A stretch of 64,000 bases of DNA from the NCBI RefSeq assembly GCF_900130055.1, contig NZ_FQXU01000007.1, forward strand, positions 71,512-135,511. Reading direction: 5' to 3'. Under the pieces are notes generated by a model. That model searched no databases. It saw nothing but the letters and a program-made list of their open reading frames with translations, and was not told where the DNA came from. Shown here piece after piece: positions 33,914-44,980 of this stretch. The position numbers were made by a program, and so were the translations under genes. Position 1 is the first letter of the stretch. Each line of letters starts with the position of its first letter. This DNA is from Clostridium intestinale DSM 6191. GTDB taxonomy: Bacteria; Bacillota; Clostridia; Clostridiales; Clostridiaceae.

Positions 33914-36466
33914 TTATATCATTTTAAGCCTTTTACCCTCTTCTACAGCCGAAACCCTGTTACTAACCTGAAGTTTACCATATATATTTATGATATGAGT
34001 CTTAACTGTTGAAATTGAGATAAACAAATTTTCTCCTATTTCTTTATTAGTAGATCCTTTTGCAATCTCTTTAAGAACATCTATCTCACGCTGACTTAAA
34101 ATAATATCATCTTTAGTTCTAATAATATTAATGATTTCTTCGTAGTGAAGCTTTTCCTTATTTGTAAGTTCGCTAATAATATTAAATCTTCCTTCTGTAG
34201 TAAGTCTATTAACTATATCTTTTTCGAAAAAATAAGGTTGAAGAATTTTATTTTCATAACTGTAATGTAATGCTTCTATAAATAGGTTTTTGACTTCTCT
34301 ATTTTTTTCCAAATCCTCTATGATAATACTTATCTTAAGCAAAGATCCTTGAACCATCTTAAGTTTAATTTTTCTTTTTCTAGAATATCTTAAAACCTCA
34401 TTAACTAACTCTAGCGCTTCTTCTTTCTTGCCTTTTTTAAAAAGAATTGATCCATACAAAAGCTTGCTATCTAAACTTTTTCTCTCCTCTTGTTGTTTTT
34501 CATATCCACTTATAAAATCTTTTATTATTTCATTCTCAAATTTATATATATATTTAAGAAGTGGGGATATAAATACATAATTCTTGTAGGACTCTAGTTT
34601 AATAAGTTCTTCTAGTATTTTAATAGCTTCTTCTGTTTCTCCTATAATAAACTTATACTCACATAGATTATACCTATATCCCCTGTTCATTGTTACAGCT
34701 TCATTTGGCATATACTTGTAAGCTTCAGATAATGATATTTTTGCTTTTTCTAATTCCATTCTTTTTAAATACATTCCAGTAATACCTATATAAAAGCTTA
34801 CAGTAAGCATAGGCAACCTTTTATAGGTTAAAATCATCTCTTTCATTCCCTCATATAATTCAAAGGTTTTATTGACTTCCCCCATATCCTCTAAAACCTG
34901 CGATTTAACACTAAAAGAGAAAAATTGAATATAGAAATTGTCTTTGGTTATTGAATAGTTATCAATTTTTTCAAGAAAATCTAATGCTTCATTGTACTTA
35001 GATTGAACATATAAAAAAGATGCCTCTTTTAATAATAGATACGCTTTTGTAGAATCCTTTAGCTTAAGCTTATCAATTTCAGCTAGAGGCATTACTTCAA
35101 TCTCATTTAATTTAAAATTATCTTCTATAAACATATTAGAAAACTTAAAGGCTTCTAATATAGGGCTAGTATTCATATTTCTAATAATTAAATCGTATAG
35201 TTCACTACCTTTATCAACTTCTAAATTAGCATAATAATAGAAAAAACTTTGATAGGCAAAATCAGGATTTTTTATAATGAACTCTTTAGGAATTCTCTCT
35301 ATGTAAGAAAATAGATTTAAACTCCTAGAGTGTTCCAAAATAGTTTCCATTGCCTCTTCATAATCCCCTGCAAGCAAAAGATGATTAATAGCCTCACTAT
35401 AATCTCCTAAGTCTTTAAAGACACTTGAAGCCCTTATATGAGCTTTTATCTTTTTATCTCTATCTACTTTTTCTTCTAAATATTCTCTTAATATATTATG
35501 ATATCTATATATTTCAAACTCTTCATTAACGCAACTTATTAAAGTATTTCTATTTACTAAGCTATAAAGTATACCTCTAAAATTAAACTGAGGGATAAAC
35601 CTTTTGCATATATCTTCATTAAAATATGAAAGTATTGAAGTTTCTAATAAAAACTCTTTTTCTTCTTCACTAAAAAACTCATATATTTCTTTGTTTATAT
35701 ATTCTTCTATAACTCTATTTTTGAAATTAAGCTTAAATATTTCTTTTTCACTTTTTATATTGGCTGATGAAGCAATTAACTGCAATCCTCCAATCCAGCC
35801 TTCTGAGAGCTCATATATATAGTTCAATATATCTTCTCTAAAATCTAGTTTAAGAGTATCTTTTAAAAAGCTAATTCCTAAAGTTCTACTTAGATTTAAC
35901 TCATTATCTTCAATAGATAGAAGTCTTCCTTCCATACTTATTGACCCTAAATATATATCTGGAGACTCTCTTGTTATTATTATTAAATGTACATTTAAAG
36001 AAAGATTTTTTATGAAAAAGTTTATTGTTTCAATTAAAAATTTTTCCTTAATATAATAGAAGTCCTCAAGTACTATATAAATATCTTCATTTATATCTAA
36101 AAGATTTAATATAGCTACTAGAAACATTTGAAGATTGTCTTTTTGCATATTAGAATCATAAATAGCTTTAATTTCATCCTTATCTCTTCCTAAAACATCT
36201 CCTAAAGCCTCTAACATGTAGTTCCAAAATGAAAAAACATTATTAGAACTTTCATCAAGAGATATCCATTTAGCATTAAGATCCTTCTTCTTTATAAACG
36301 AACTTACAAGAGTGGTCTTTCCAGTACCAGCTCCACCCTTAATTAAAACAACCTTATAGTCATCTATTTTTTCGAGTTTTAAAAACAAATCCTCTCTTAT
36401 TATATAATCTTTCCTTGGTTCCGGTACTTTAAGCCTTGTATATATTAATAATGGTGTATCTTTCAT
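33914..36466 (-). CDS. MalT-like LuxR-family ATP-dependent regulator (STAND/LAL)
   Basis: An 850-residue signalling ATPase-transcription factor. The N-terminal NTPase has Walker A GGAGTGKTT (about 39-47) and a Walker B-like IYIVLEDFY. The middle 450 residues are helical repeat (TPR-like) and probably bind an inducer or partner. The C-terminal 65 residues are a LuxR-type HTH (LSQREIDVLKEIAKGSTNKEIG, then STVKTHIINIYGKL). It follows an ABC exporter operon by 42 bases on the same strand, so it probably regulates that exporter. The inducing ligand cannot be read from sequence. Confidence 0.9.
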   Translation of the reverse strand: MKDTPLLIYTRLKVPEPRKDYIIREDLFLKLEKIDDYKVVLIKGGAGTGKTTLVSSFIKKKDLNAKWISLDESSNNVFSFWNYMLEALGDVLGRDKDEIKAIYDSNMQKDNLQMFLVAILNLLDINEDIYIVLEDFYYIKEKFLIETINFFIKNLSLNVHLIIITRESPDIYLGSISMEGRLLSIEDNELNLSRTLGISFLKDTLKLDFREDILNYIYELSEGWIGGLQLIASSANIKSEKEIFKLNFKNRVIEEYINKEIYEFFSEEEKEFLLETSILSYFNEDICKRFIPQFNFRGILYSLVNRNTLISCVNEEFEIYRYHNILREYLEEKVDRDKKIKAHIRASSVFKDLGDYSEAINHLLLAGDYEEAMETILEHSRSLNLFSYIERIPKEFIIKNPDFAYQSFFYYYANLEVDKGSELYDLIIRNMNTSPILEAFKFSNMFIEDNFKLNEIEVMPLAEIDKLKLKDSTKAYLLLKEASFLYVQSKYNEALDFLEKIDNYSITKDNFYIQFFSFSVKSQVLEDMGEVNKTFELYEGMKEMILTYKRLPMLTVSFYIGITGMYLKRMELEKAKISLSEAYKYMPNEAVTMNRGYRYNLCEYKFIIGETEEAIKILEELIKLESYKNYVFISPLLKYIYKFENEIIKDFISGYEKQQEERKSLDSKLLYGSILFKKGKKEEALELVNEVLRYSRKRKIKLKMVQGSLLKISIIIEDLEKNREVKNLFIEALHYSYENKILQPYFFEKDIVNRLTTEGRFNIISELTNKEKLHYEEIINIIRTKDDIILSQREIDVLKEIAKGSTNKEIGENLFISISTVKTHIINIYGKLQVSNRVSAVEEGKRLKMI

Positions 36467-36508
36467 ATCATCACCTAAAATTTAAATTTACTTTAATATT
36501 ATTTTACT

Positions 36509-37486
36509 TTACTCGCTCCTTAGTACATAGTCTTTTTTTATTTTTATTACGGAAATAAGGAAAAATGCTAACGAGATTATTATTACATATAATATTTGAG
36601 GTAGTGAATTTAATATATCCTTCCCATCTTCTAGAGCCTTAACAAAATTTAAAAACTCTTTTTGAGGAAAAATTAATAATATTTTTTGAAGAATTTTATT
36701 TCCATTCTCAAAAGAATAAAAACTTCCACATAAGATTGTTGTTAAAAGTACACTAGCTGAACCTATCATATTAGCATTATCAGCACCTTTTATAAACGCA
36801 TTTATAAATAGAGAAAAACTTGTTCCTAAGGCACCTAAAAGTATTAATAGTCCTAAATACCGTGTTAAACTAAAACCTATATTTACTTTAAAGAAAATAT
36901 TTATAATAGTTAAAGTTAAAAATGTAGGTACAACTATAAAAGATATATTAAAAATGAAGTGAGCTAATATATATTTAAAAAAGGATAGAGGCGATACTGC
37001 TATTCTTTCAATCTGCTTTAATTCAATTTCTTCTGCTAAGGTAAACATAAATAAAATACTTTGAAGAAGAATAAAAACCATTAAAAAACCTATTATATTT
37101 GTACCTACCCCTCTATTACTTTCAATTCCTATCTCTTTAGAATCAGGATTATCTATAACTTTTTTAAGCATTTGTTTATATTCAGTATTTTTTATAGTAT
37201 ATATTTCATATTCTCCAGCTCCATTATCTATTACTACTCCATCATATCTACCTAAAGCCAGTTCATATTTCTCGGGTTCTCTCTCCAAGCTAACAAAATT
37301 AAAATATTCAGACTTAATTGCTTTTTCTTTATCATTTGTTACTAAAGCAATATTTCCTTTAGTCTGAAATTTTGATGTCATATATACTGCTGCTACTATT
37401 GAGAGTATAGTCATTATTAAGTAAATGATACTATAATATTTTTTGCTCTTTAGTCTAAAGTAATTATTTTTTAGAATGTTAATCAT
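36509..37486 (-). CDS. ABC-2 type exporter permease (second subunit)
   Basis: A 325-residue membrane protein. One N-terminal membrane span is followed by an extracytoplasmic loop of about 120 residues and five further spans in the C-terminal half, the YhaP/CcmB-like ABC-2 arrangement. It overlaps the preceding permease by 4 bases. With its partner and the ATPase it makes a drug, peptide or lipid exporter; the substrate is unknown. Confidence 0.82.
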   Translation of the reverse strand: MINILKNNYFRLKSKKYYSIIYLIMTILSIVAAVYMTSKFQTKGNIALVTNDKEKAIKSEYFNFVSLEREPEKYELALGRYDGVVIDNGAGEYEIYTIKNTEYKQMLKKVIDNPDSKEIGIESNRGVGTNIIGFLMVFILLQSILFMFTLAEEIELKQIERIAVSPLSFFKYILAHFIFNISFIVVPTFLTLTIINIFFKVNIGFSLTRYLGLLILLGALGTSFSLFINAFIKGADNANMIGSASVLLTTILCGSFYSFENGNKILQKILLIFPQKEFLNFVKALEDGKDILNSLPQILYVIIISLAFFLISVIKIKKDYVLRSE

Positions 37487-38226
37487 ATATATTCCTCCGG
37501 CTTATAAAATTTCTCACATAAAGCTCCTGCTATTATTGATGAAATTATTAGTATTCCTATAGTCACCATATAATCTGAAAAGTTTCTATCATAAATTATT
37601 TTAAATATACTTATCATCATCCATTTTACTGGAGATATATAACTTAATTTCTCTAAAGCCTTTCCCATACTATCAACTTTAAAAAATAACCCTCCAAGTA
37701 AAGCCCATATATTTACAACAATACTTAATATTTGATTTGCTATATTTTCACTTTTAAAAATACAACAAAACAACACTCCAATAACTGATGAAAATATCTC
37801 AGCAAAAATAAGTATTATAATTATAAAAATAATATTTTTTCCTCCATAATTAACTTTCATAAAAAGCTCTAATAAAATCATTACTGAAATATGGCATAAA
37901 GACGCAAATGCAGAAGTTGCTAAAATTTTAGATAAATATATATAACTTTTAGGTAATGGTGAATATATTAATCTCATATTTCCTTTCTTAATTCTTTCTT
38001 CCATGAAACCATTAGCACTTAAAGTTGCAGTGTTTAATATTATATAAAGTATCATAGCTACTCCATAATAATCATAAGAAGACACTTCATTTCCATAAGC
38101 TCCACTATTTAAGAAACCCAAAATCAAAATAAGCATTAAGGGGAAAACTGTATCATAAAACACCCACATAGGATTAAATAACATGTTTAAGAAATCTCTC
38201 TTTAAAATCTGTAAAAATTTATACAT
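37483..38226 (-). CDS. ABC-2 type exporter permease (first subunit)
   Basis: A 247-residue protein with about six transmembrane segments and no large loop, typical of ABC2_membrane permeases (MIPLMLILILGFLNSG-like start, LLGGLFFKVDSMG and SYISPVKWMM near the end). It begins 9 bases after the ATPase gene and overlaps the next permease by 4 bases. Confidence 0.84.
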   Translation of the reverse strand: MYKFLQILKRDFLNMLFNPMWVFYDTVFPLMLILILGFLNSGAYGNEVSSYDYYGVAMILYIILNTATLSANGFMEERIKKGNMRLIYSPLPKSYIYLSKILATSAFASLCHISVMILLELFMKVNYGGKNIIFIIIILIFAEIFSSVIGVLFCCIFKSENIANQILSIVVNIWALLGGLFFKVDSMGKALEKLSYISPVKWMMISIFKIIYDRNFSDYMVTIGILIISSIIAGALCEKFYKPEEYI

Positions 38227-38235
38227 TACGTCCTC

Positions 38236-39174
38236 CTAATCTCTTAAGGTTTTCCCTGTAAGATTTAAAAATACTGTTTCTAAACTTGGTACCTCTGTTG
38301 TTAGATTATTGATTTTAATAGAGTCATTTATTAAAATTGAAATTATTTTATCCAAATTTTCAACTCCAGTTAAACTTATAATTTCAATTTTTTTCTCCTT
38401 TATAGTAGCTTCTTTAATCCCCTCAACATCGTAGAATTTCTCTAAATTAACTTTACTTGTATCATCAACTTCTATAATTATTTTTTTGAAATTCACTACA
38501 TTTTCCTTAAGCTTCTCCTTTGTTCCTGAAGCTATTATCTCACCCTTATCCATTACAATTATCCTTGTTGATATTTCTTCAACTTCCTCCATGTAATGAG
38601 TTGTATATATAATAGTCATCCCTCTTTCTCTCATTTTTTTTACAGAATCTAAAATATGATTCCTGGATTGAGGATCTATTCCAACTGTAGGTTCGTCCAT
38701 TATTAAGAGTTCTGGATTATGAGCTATAGCGCATGCTATATTAAGCCTTCTTTTCATTCCACCTGAAAATGTACGCACCTTATCTTTAGCTCTTTCACTT
38801 AATCCAGCAAACTCCAAGGCCTCTTTCGTTTTTTCATCTAACTCCTTCCCCTTTAATCCATACAGAGATGCAAAAAATCTAAGATTTTGTTCTGCACTTA
38901 TATCCTCATATAAAGCTATATCTTGTGGTACTACTCCTAATTTTCCTTTAAACGCTTTATCATTTTTCTTAATTTTCCTGCCACTATAAAATAATTCTCC
39001 TAACTCATAACCCAAAACCCCTGTAAGAACATTTATAGTTGTACTTTTTCCTGCACCATTAGGGCCTAATATACAAAGTATTTCTCCTTTTAAAACTTCA
39101 AAAGATATATTTTTTATAACCTTATTATTTTTATAACTTTTTTCTAAACCTTTTACTTCGAATATCTTATTCAT
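38236..39174 (-). CDS. ABC exporter ATPase
   Basis: A 312-residue ATPase of the DrrA/CcmA multidrug-export type. Walker A is GPNGAGKSTTINVLTG, the signature is FSGGMKRRLNIACAIAHNP, Walker B is LLIMDEPTVGIDP and the switch His is in YTTHYMEEVEE. A C-terminal extension of about 90 residues is usual for this group. First gene of the exporter operon that also includes two permeases and the MalT-like regulator. Confidence 0.92.
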   Translation of the reverse strand: MNKIFEVKGLEKSYKNNKVIKNISFEVLKGEILCILGPNGAGKSTTINVLTGVLGYELGELFYSGRKIKKNDKAFKGKLGVVPQDIALYEDISAEQNLRFFASLYGLKGKELDEKTKEALEFAGLSERAKDKVRTFSGGMKRRLNIACAIAHNPELLIMDEPTVGIDPQSRNHILDSVKKMRERGMTIIYTTHYMEEVEEISTRIIVMDKGEIIASGTKEKLKENVVNFKKIIIEVDDTSKVNLEKFYDVEGIKEATIKEKKIEIISLTGVENLDKIISILINDSIKINNLTTEVPSLETVFLNLTGKTLRD

Positions 39175-39223
39175 GTATCAATCACCTTCCTTGATATTCA
39201 TTTTATCTTTTAAGACAAAAAAT

Positions 39224-39248
39224 AAAATCAACCTTTCGGTTGATTTTT
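39224..39248 (-). terminator. Terminator of the MATE gene
   Basis: Minus-strand AAAATCAACC and GGTTGATTTT with a GAAA tetraloop and TATTTTTTG after it. Confidence 0.88.
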
Positions 39249-39300
39249 AAGGTTGATTAATTAAATTTATATTTTCCATATTTCTTTTTAAAACAAAACT

Positions 39301-40680
39301 CTAACTTGCTTCTTTAAGATTAACTAAATCATGCATCCATTTTCCACCTTTTAAATGTATAACGCAAAGAAGGCACTTTATTATATCTTCAATAATAACC
39401 ATAAGAGCTACCATCTCCACCGTAAAATTAAAAACAATAGCTCCAATAAAAGATAGTGGCAGAGCTACAGCCCACATTGCAAAAGCTTCTGCTTTTAAAG
39501 CAAATTTTGCATCTCCACTTCCTCTGAATATTCCAGCTATCAAAACTATTCCTAAGGATCTTATAGGGAAAATAGCTCCATATATTATTAGAATATTCCT
39601 TGTGGAATTCCTAACTTCACTAGAAACATTAAACAACTCTAAAATTACAGGTGAAAATATAATTAGTAAAACACCTAAAATCCCACCTATTATAAATGAT
39701 AATATAGAGAATTTCTTAGCATATTCTATGGCTTTTTCTCTCTTTTTCTTACCTATTTCATGTCCTATCATAACCAAAGAAGAACTTGCAATTCCTATAC
39801 AAAATATCATAAACAAGTTTTGAATGGTGTTTGATATTTGAACGGAAGCTATAGCTTTAGTTCCAACCTTCCCATAAGCAACTGTATAAAGAACAATTCC
39901 TAAAGCCCAAATTCCATCATTTAATATTACAGGAGTAACAGACTTATATACTTTTTTAGTAAAACTAAAATCAAAATCTAAAAACTCCTTTATTTTTCCT
40001 CTAAGTGGCGAAGTATGTTTAAAGCTAAAATAAATAATTATTATCATCTCAGCTAGTCTTGCAATAAGAGTCGCTAATGCTGCACCTCTTACCCCCATAT
40101 AAGGAAATCCTATTTTACCAAATATAAGTATATAATTTAAAATCCCATTTATAAGTAATGCCATAGCACTTACAACCATAGGAACCTTTGAATTTCCTAT
40201 ACTTTTTAATGCACCTGTAAATAATATAGTTACTCCAGTAATCACGTAACTTAATACTACTATTCTAAGGTAACCTTCACTAAAACCTATTACAGTTATA
40301 TCTTTTGTGAATATTCTAAGTATAAGACCTGGAGTAATTAATGCACTTAATGTAAAAATAAGACCTACCACCATAACACTTAGAAATTCTAATCCTATAG
40401 ACTTCTTTATATCTTTTATATTCTTGCTTCCCCAATACTGTGAAATGAATATACTAAAACCTGTAGTTATACCTATAATTATTAAATTATATAAAAAGAA
40501 GTATTGATTTGCTATTCCAACTGCCGCAATCTCACTTTCTCCTAACGCACCAACCATCACAGTATCTAGCATATTTATAGACGACACTATAAAGTTTTGT
40601 ATTATCATAGGTATAGCTAGAATAAATAACTTTTTATAAAACTCTTTATCGCTAAAAAGTCTACTTATATTAATCCTCAT
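39301..40680 (-). CDS. MATE-family multidrug/Na+ efflux transporter
   Basis: A 459-residue inner-membrane antiporter with twelve predicted spans. The first repeat begins LFILAIPMIIQNFIVSSINMLDTVMVGALGESEIAAVGIANQ (first half used to identify the family), and the second repeat includes IGHEIGKKKREKAIEYAKK. These are NorM/DinF-type MATE features. It is a single gene between two terminators, so it is independent of the neighbouring ABC exporter. Confidence 0.92.
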   Translation of the reverse strand: MRINISRLFSDKEFYKKLFILAIPMIIQNFIVSSINMLDTVMVGALGESEIAAVGIANQYFFLYNLIIIGITTGFSIFISQYWGSKNIKDIKKSIGLEFLSVMVVGLIFTLSALITPGLILRIFTKDITVIGFSEGYLRIVVLSYVITGVTILFTGALKSIGNSKVPMVVSAMALLINGILNYILIFGKIGFPYMGVRGAALATLIARLAEMIIIIYFSFKHTSPLRGKIKEFLDFDFSFTKKVYKSVTPVILNDGIWALGIVLYTVAYGKVGTKAIASVQISNTIQNLFMIFCIGIASSSLVMIGHEIGKKKREKAIEYAKKFSILSFIIGGILGVLLIIFSPVILELFNVSSEVRNSTRNILIIYGAIFPIRSLGIVLIAGIFRGSGDAKFALKAEAFAMWAVALPLSFIGAIVFNFTVEMVALMVIIEDIIKCLLCVIHLKGGKWMHDLVNLKEAS

Positions 40681-40726
40681 TGATTTTATCCCCCTGTTTT
40701 TATATACTAATATATATTAGCATAAA

Positions 40727-40752
40727 AAACAGGTGGCTGTTAGTCCACCTGT
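40727..40752 (-). terminator. Terminator of the 6-phospho-beta-glucosidase gene
   Basis: Perfect arms ACAGGTGG and CCACCTGT with an 8-base loop, followed by TTTTTAT on the minus strand. Confidence 0.9.
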
Positions 40753-40774
40753 AGTTATTTATCTTATTCTGTCT

Positions 40775-42262
<1,488 letters not shown>

Positions 42263-42318
42263 TTAACTTTTTTATTTTATCAAATGAAAGAAAATATTAT
42301 TTTCAGAATATGAAAAGA

Positions 42319-42351
42319 CAAGTTTTTAAATCCTATAAATTTAAAAACTTG
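42319..42351 (-). terminator. Terminator of the sigma/anti-sigma operon
   Basis: Arms CAAGTTTTTAAAT and ATTTAAAAACTTG (perfect 13-base) with a 7-base loop, then TCTTTTC on the minus strand. Confidence 0.78.
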
Positions 42352-42359
42352 CCTATAAT

Positions 42360-44285
42360 TTAATATTCAATTTTTCCTAAAGACTCTAAACTATCAATGT
42401 TATATGAAAAAATCCCTTCATTGGTAACCACATATAGATTGTTTTTAATATAAATTATTCTATTTTCATAACCATAATAACCCGTATTAAATTTTAGCTC
42501 ACCAAACTTTGACATCACTCTATCTTCTGAGTATTTAGCTAAATATACTATTCCTTCTCTATTTTCCCCATAATCAGTGAAGTTCACCATTGGTATACCT
42601 ATAATAGATTTTTCTTTATTTAAAAAGAAAGCTTTATGATTATAATTCACCTCTGAATGAGTCTTATTTCCTCCAAAGGCAAGTGTAGATTTTTCCTTTG
42701 GAGATGTTCCATCCTTAACATCAAATATAGAAAGCTTTAGTCCTCTATATCTACCCAGCTCATCTCTATCTTCACCAAACCCTATTAAATTTTCCCCATC
42801 TAGTGGATGAAGATAGTTACTAAATCCAGGTATCTTAAGTTCCCCAGTAACTTTTGGATTTTTTGAGTCCCTTAAGTCAATAACAAATAATGGATCTACC
42901 TGTTTAAAAGTAACCATATATGCTGTATCTCCTAAAAATCTAACTGAATAAATTCTCTCCCTTGGTGCAAGACCTTCTAACTTTCCTAATTCCTTAAGAT
43001 TTTCATCTAATATATATAAATTATTTGTACTTCCCTCTGAAAAACCCTTAGTTGTTGCTATTCTAAAAGTATTATTATTTTCATCCATAGAAAATTGATT
43101 TAATAATCTCCCCTTTACCTCACCACTAGCAACTGGATTTATTTGTCCATTTTTAATAGAGTATTTATAAATTAATGTATCTCCATCAGAGAATATAGTA
43201 TTCTTAGTAGCAAAGTCAGAAAAACTTCCCTTAGATGCAGTAATATATATATTATCCGCTGTTGAATATACGCTTCCTGCACTAGCTAAAACTGTTTCAG
43301 TTTTAATTTTTTCATTATAATTATTTATATCTATTGAAGCTATATTAATTATGCTCTCTCCCTTAGTATCTGGAAAATAAGAAATATCCTTAATGTTTGT
43401 AACTTCTTCTTTATCATTAAGAGAGTCATAATATCTAGGTAGAGATATTGTTTTCCCATTATCTTTTATAACGCCAGATTTACTATCTTCCATCATTGGA
43501 TAGATTGAAAATGGATTATTATTTGTTATCATTATTAATTTATTTGAAATTAATCTACTGTTTACTATCTGTCCACTATAATTTAGTTTTCTTTCAAGTT
43601 TTAAATTTTCAATATCTTCTTTATTATAAATGCTAAGATCGGTTCCTAAGGAATTATTATTTTGTGAAATTACTAGTAGCTTATTTGTAGTTATATAAAT
43701 ATCCTGAATAAATCCCTCTAAAGTAATTTTTATTTCTATTTTCATATTAGTTGGGTCATCACCTTTAACGATTATTACCTCAGAGACATTTCCTCCTTTA
43801 TAGTCATTTTTAACTGTGTATATATATTTACCATCAGTTTTTACCCTATCCCCTTCTTCAACATTCTCAACCTGGTTATTGGTTTTTGAATAATCTGCTG
43901 CTCCATAATCAGATTTGCCTGCATCATTACTACTACCTGTGATTTCATTATTAGTAGATGATTCTTTCTTTATATCTTGGCTAGAAACAATTAGTTTTAG
44001 AAGCTCTTTATCATCTTTTATTTTGGGTAGTTCCAAACCTATACTAGCTTTCTCTACACTTTGGTCTATATCTCCTACACCAAGCTTTAAATTGTTTAAA
44101 AGCATTCCTAAAGTTACAACTATTAAAAAACTGCATGCTATTTTTAACCCTTTATTAAAATATATATTTCTTTTTTCTTTTTTCCCTTTTTCAATTCCTC
44201 TTTTTACAGCACTAGATAATTCTTTTGGTATCTCTATATTTTTATAATAATCCTCAATATCATTTTTATTATTTTCTTTCTTCAT
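42360..44285 (-). CDS. Membrane beta-propeller protein, probable anti-sigma partner
   Basis: A 641-residue single-span membrane protein. Residues 1-43 are cytosolic and helical (IEIPKELSSAVKRGIEKGKK), a composition seen at the N-terminus of RsiV/DUF4179-type anti-sigma factors. One membrane span (about 46-65) is followed by a linker and a large extracytoplasmic beta-propeller domain (PF09826-like: GDRVKTDGKYIYTV, YMVTFKQVDPLFVIDLRDSKN, GYENRIIYIKNNLYVVTNEG). It overlaps the ECF sigma gene by 4 bases. A role as sensor and sigma inhibitor is inferred from this pairing; no ZAS zinc motif is present. Confidence 0.8.
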   Translation of the reverse strand: MKKENNKNDIEDYYKNIEIPKELSSAVKRGIEKGKKEKRNIYFNKGLKIACSFLIVVTLGMLLNNLKLGVGDIDQSVEKASIGLELPKIKDDKELLKLIVSSQDIKKESSTNNEITGSSNDAGKSDYGAADYSKTNNQVENVEEGDRVKTDGKYIYTVKNDYKGGNVSEVIIVKGDDPTNMKIEIKITLEGFIQDIYITTNKLLVISQNNNSLGTDLSIYNKEDIENLKLERKLNYSGQIVNSRLISNKLIMITNNNPFSIYPMMEDSKSGVIKDNGKTISLPRYYDSLNDKEEVTNIKDISYFPDTKGESIINIASIDINNYNEKIKTETVLASAGSVYSTADNIYITASKGSFSDFATKNTIFSDGDTLIYKYSIKNGQINPVASGEVKGRLLNQFSMDENNNTFRIATTKGFSEGSTNNLYILDENLKELGKLEGLAPRERIYSVRFLGDTAYMVTFKQVDPLFVIDLRDSKNPKVTGELKIPGFSNYLHPLDGENLIGFGEDRDELGRYRGLKLSIFDVKDGTSPKEKSTLAFGGNKTHSEVNYNHKAFFLNKEKSIIGIPMVNFTDYGENREGIVYLAKYSEDRVMSKFGELKFNTGYYGYENRIIYIKNNLYVVTNEGIFSYNIDSLESLGKIEY

Positions 44286-44797
44286 TCTAAAACCTCCTCC
44301 TTAAGCTCTAACCTGAGAATGTTAAGAGCTTTATTAAGACTGCTTTTTATTGTTCCTAACGGTATCTCTAATATTTTTGCTATTTCAGCTAAGGTTAGTC
44401 CTTCATAATACTTCATTTGTAAGATAACTTTATATTTAGGATCTAAAGCTTCTATAGCTTTATTTAAATCTATTCTTTCATCATGCTCTTCTATATAACC
44501 TTGATCATTATCTTCGTATACAATTTGCACTTTCTTTTTATTTTTGTTGTAGACATCAATAGATAAATTAATAACTATTCTAGTTATCCAAGTGTTAAAT
44601 AAAGCTTCATTTTTTAATTTTTTAATTGAGGTATATGCCCTGCAAACTCCTTCACTCACTATATCTAGAGCATCTTCCCTATTGCCTACATAAGAATAAG
44701 CTGTAACGTATAACTTTTCTTGTATAGGTTCTATAAGTTTACTAAAAGCTTTGTCATCTCCACCTTTAGCTTTTCTCACTAATTGGCTTGTATCCAA
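44282..44797 (-). CDS. ECF-type RNA polymerase sigma factor
   Basis: A 171-residue sigma-70 family group IV factor. Region 2 is in AYSYVGNREDALDIVSEGVCRAYTSIKKLKN and region 4 in LDPKYKVILQMKYYEGLTLAEIAKILEIPLGTIKSSLNKAL (core parts). It forms a translationally coupled pair with the downstream membrane beta-propeller protein. TTG/ATG choice is not an issue; the ATG has GGAGGG upstream. Likely autoregulated and responsive to envelope signals (inference). Confidence 0.9.
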   Translation of the reverse strand: MDTSQLVRKAKGGDDKAFSKLIEPIQEKLYVTAYSYVGNREDALDIVSEGVCRAYTSIKKLKNEALFNTWITRIVINLSIDVYNKNKKKVQIVYEDNDQGYIEEHDERIDLNKAIEALDPKYKVILQMKYYEGLTLAEIAKILEIPLGTIKSSLNKALNILRLELKEEVLE

Positions 44798-44902
44798 AGT
44801 TAAATCCCTCCTCTCATAAATTAGACTTAAGGATCATGCTTTTGGTTCAAGAATTTTTAAAATTTTCCTATTAATCCTTGGAACCCGCATTTTTACTATA
44901 TA

Positions 44903-44940
44903 TTCTTATATTCTTATCTTCTTATCTTCTTATCTTCTTA
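44903..44940. repeat. Octamer tandem repeat TTCTTATC
   Basis: Unit TTCTTATC (first copy TTCTTATA) repeats about 4.75 times. It lies between the sigma factor start and the terminator of the upstream RpiR gene, close to where the sigma promoter should be. Confidence 0.85.
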
Positions 44941-44942
44941 AA

Positions 44943-44976
44943 AAAAGACCTCCAAAATTTCTCTTGGAGGTCTTTT
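44943..44976 (-). terminator. Terminator of second rpiR gene
   Basis: Perfect 13-base arms AAAAGACCTCCAA and TTGGAGGTCTTTT with an 8-base loop, just after the gene. Confidence 0.9.
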
Positions 44977-44980
44977 AGCA

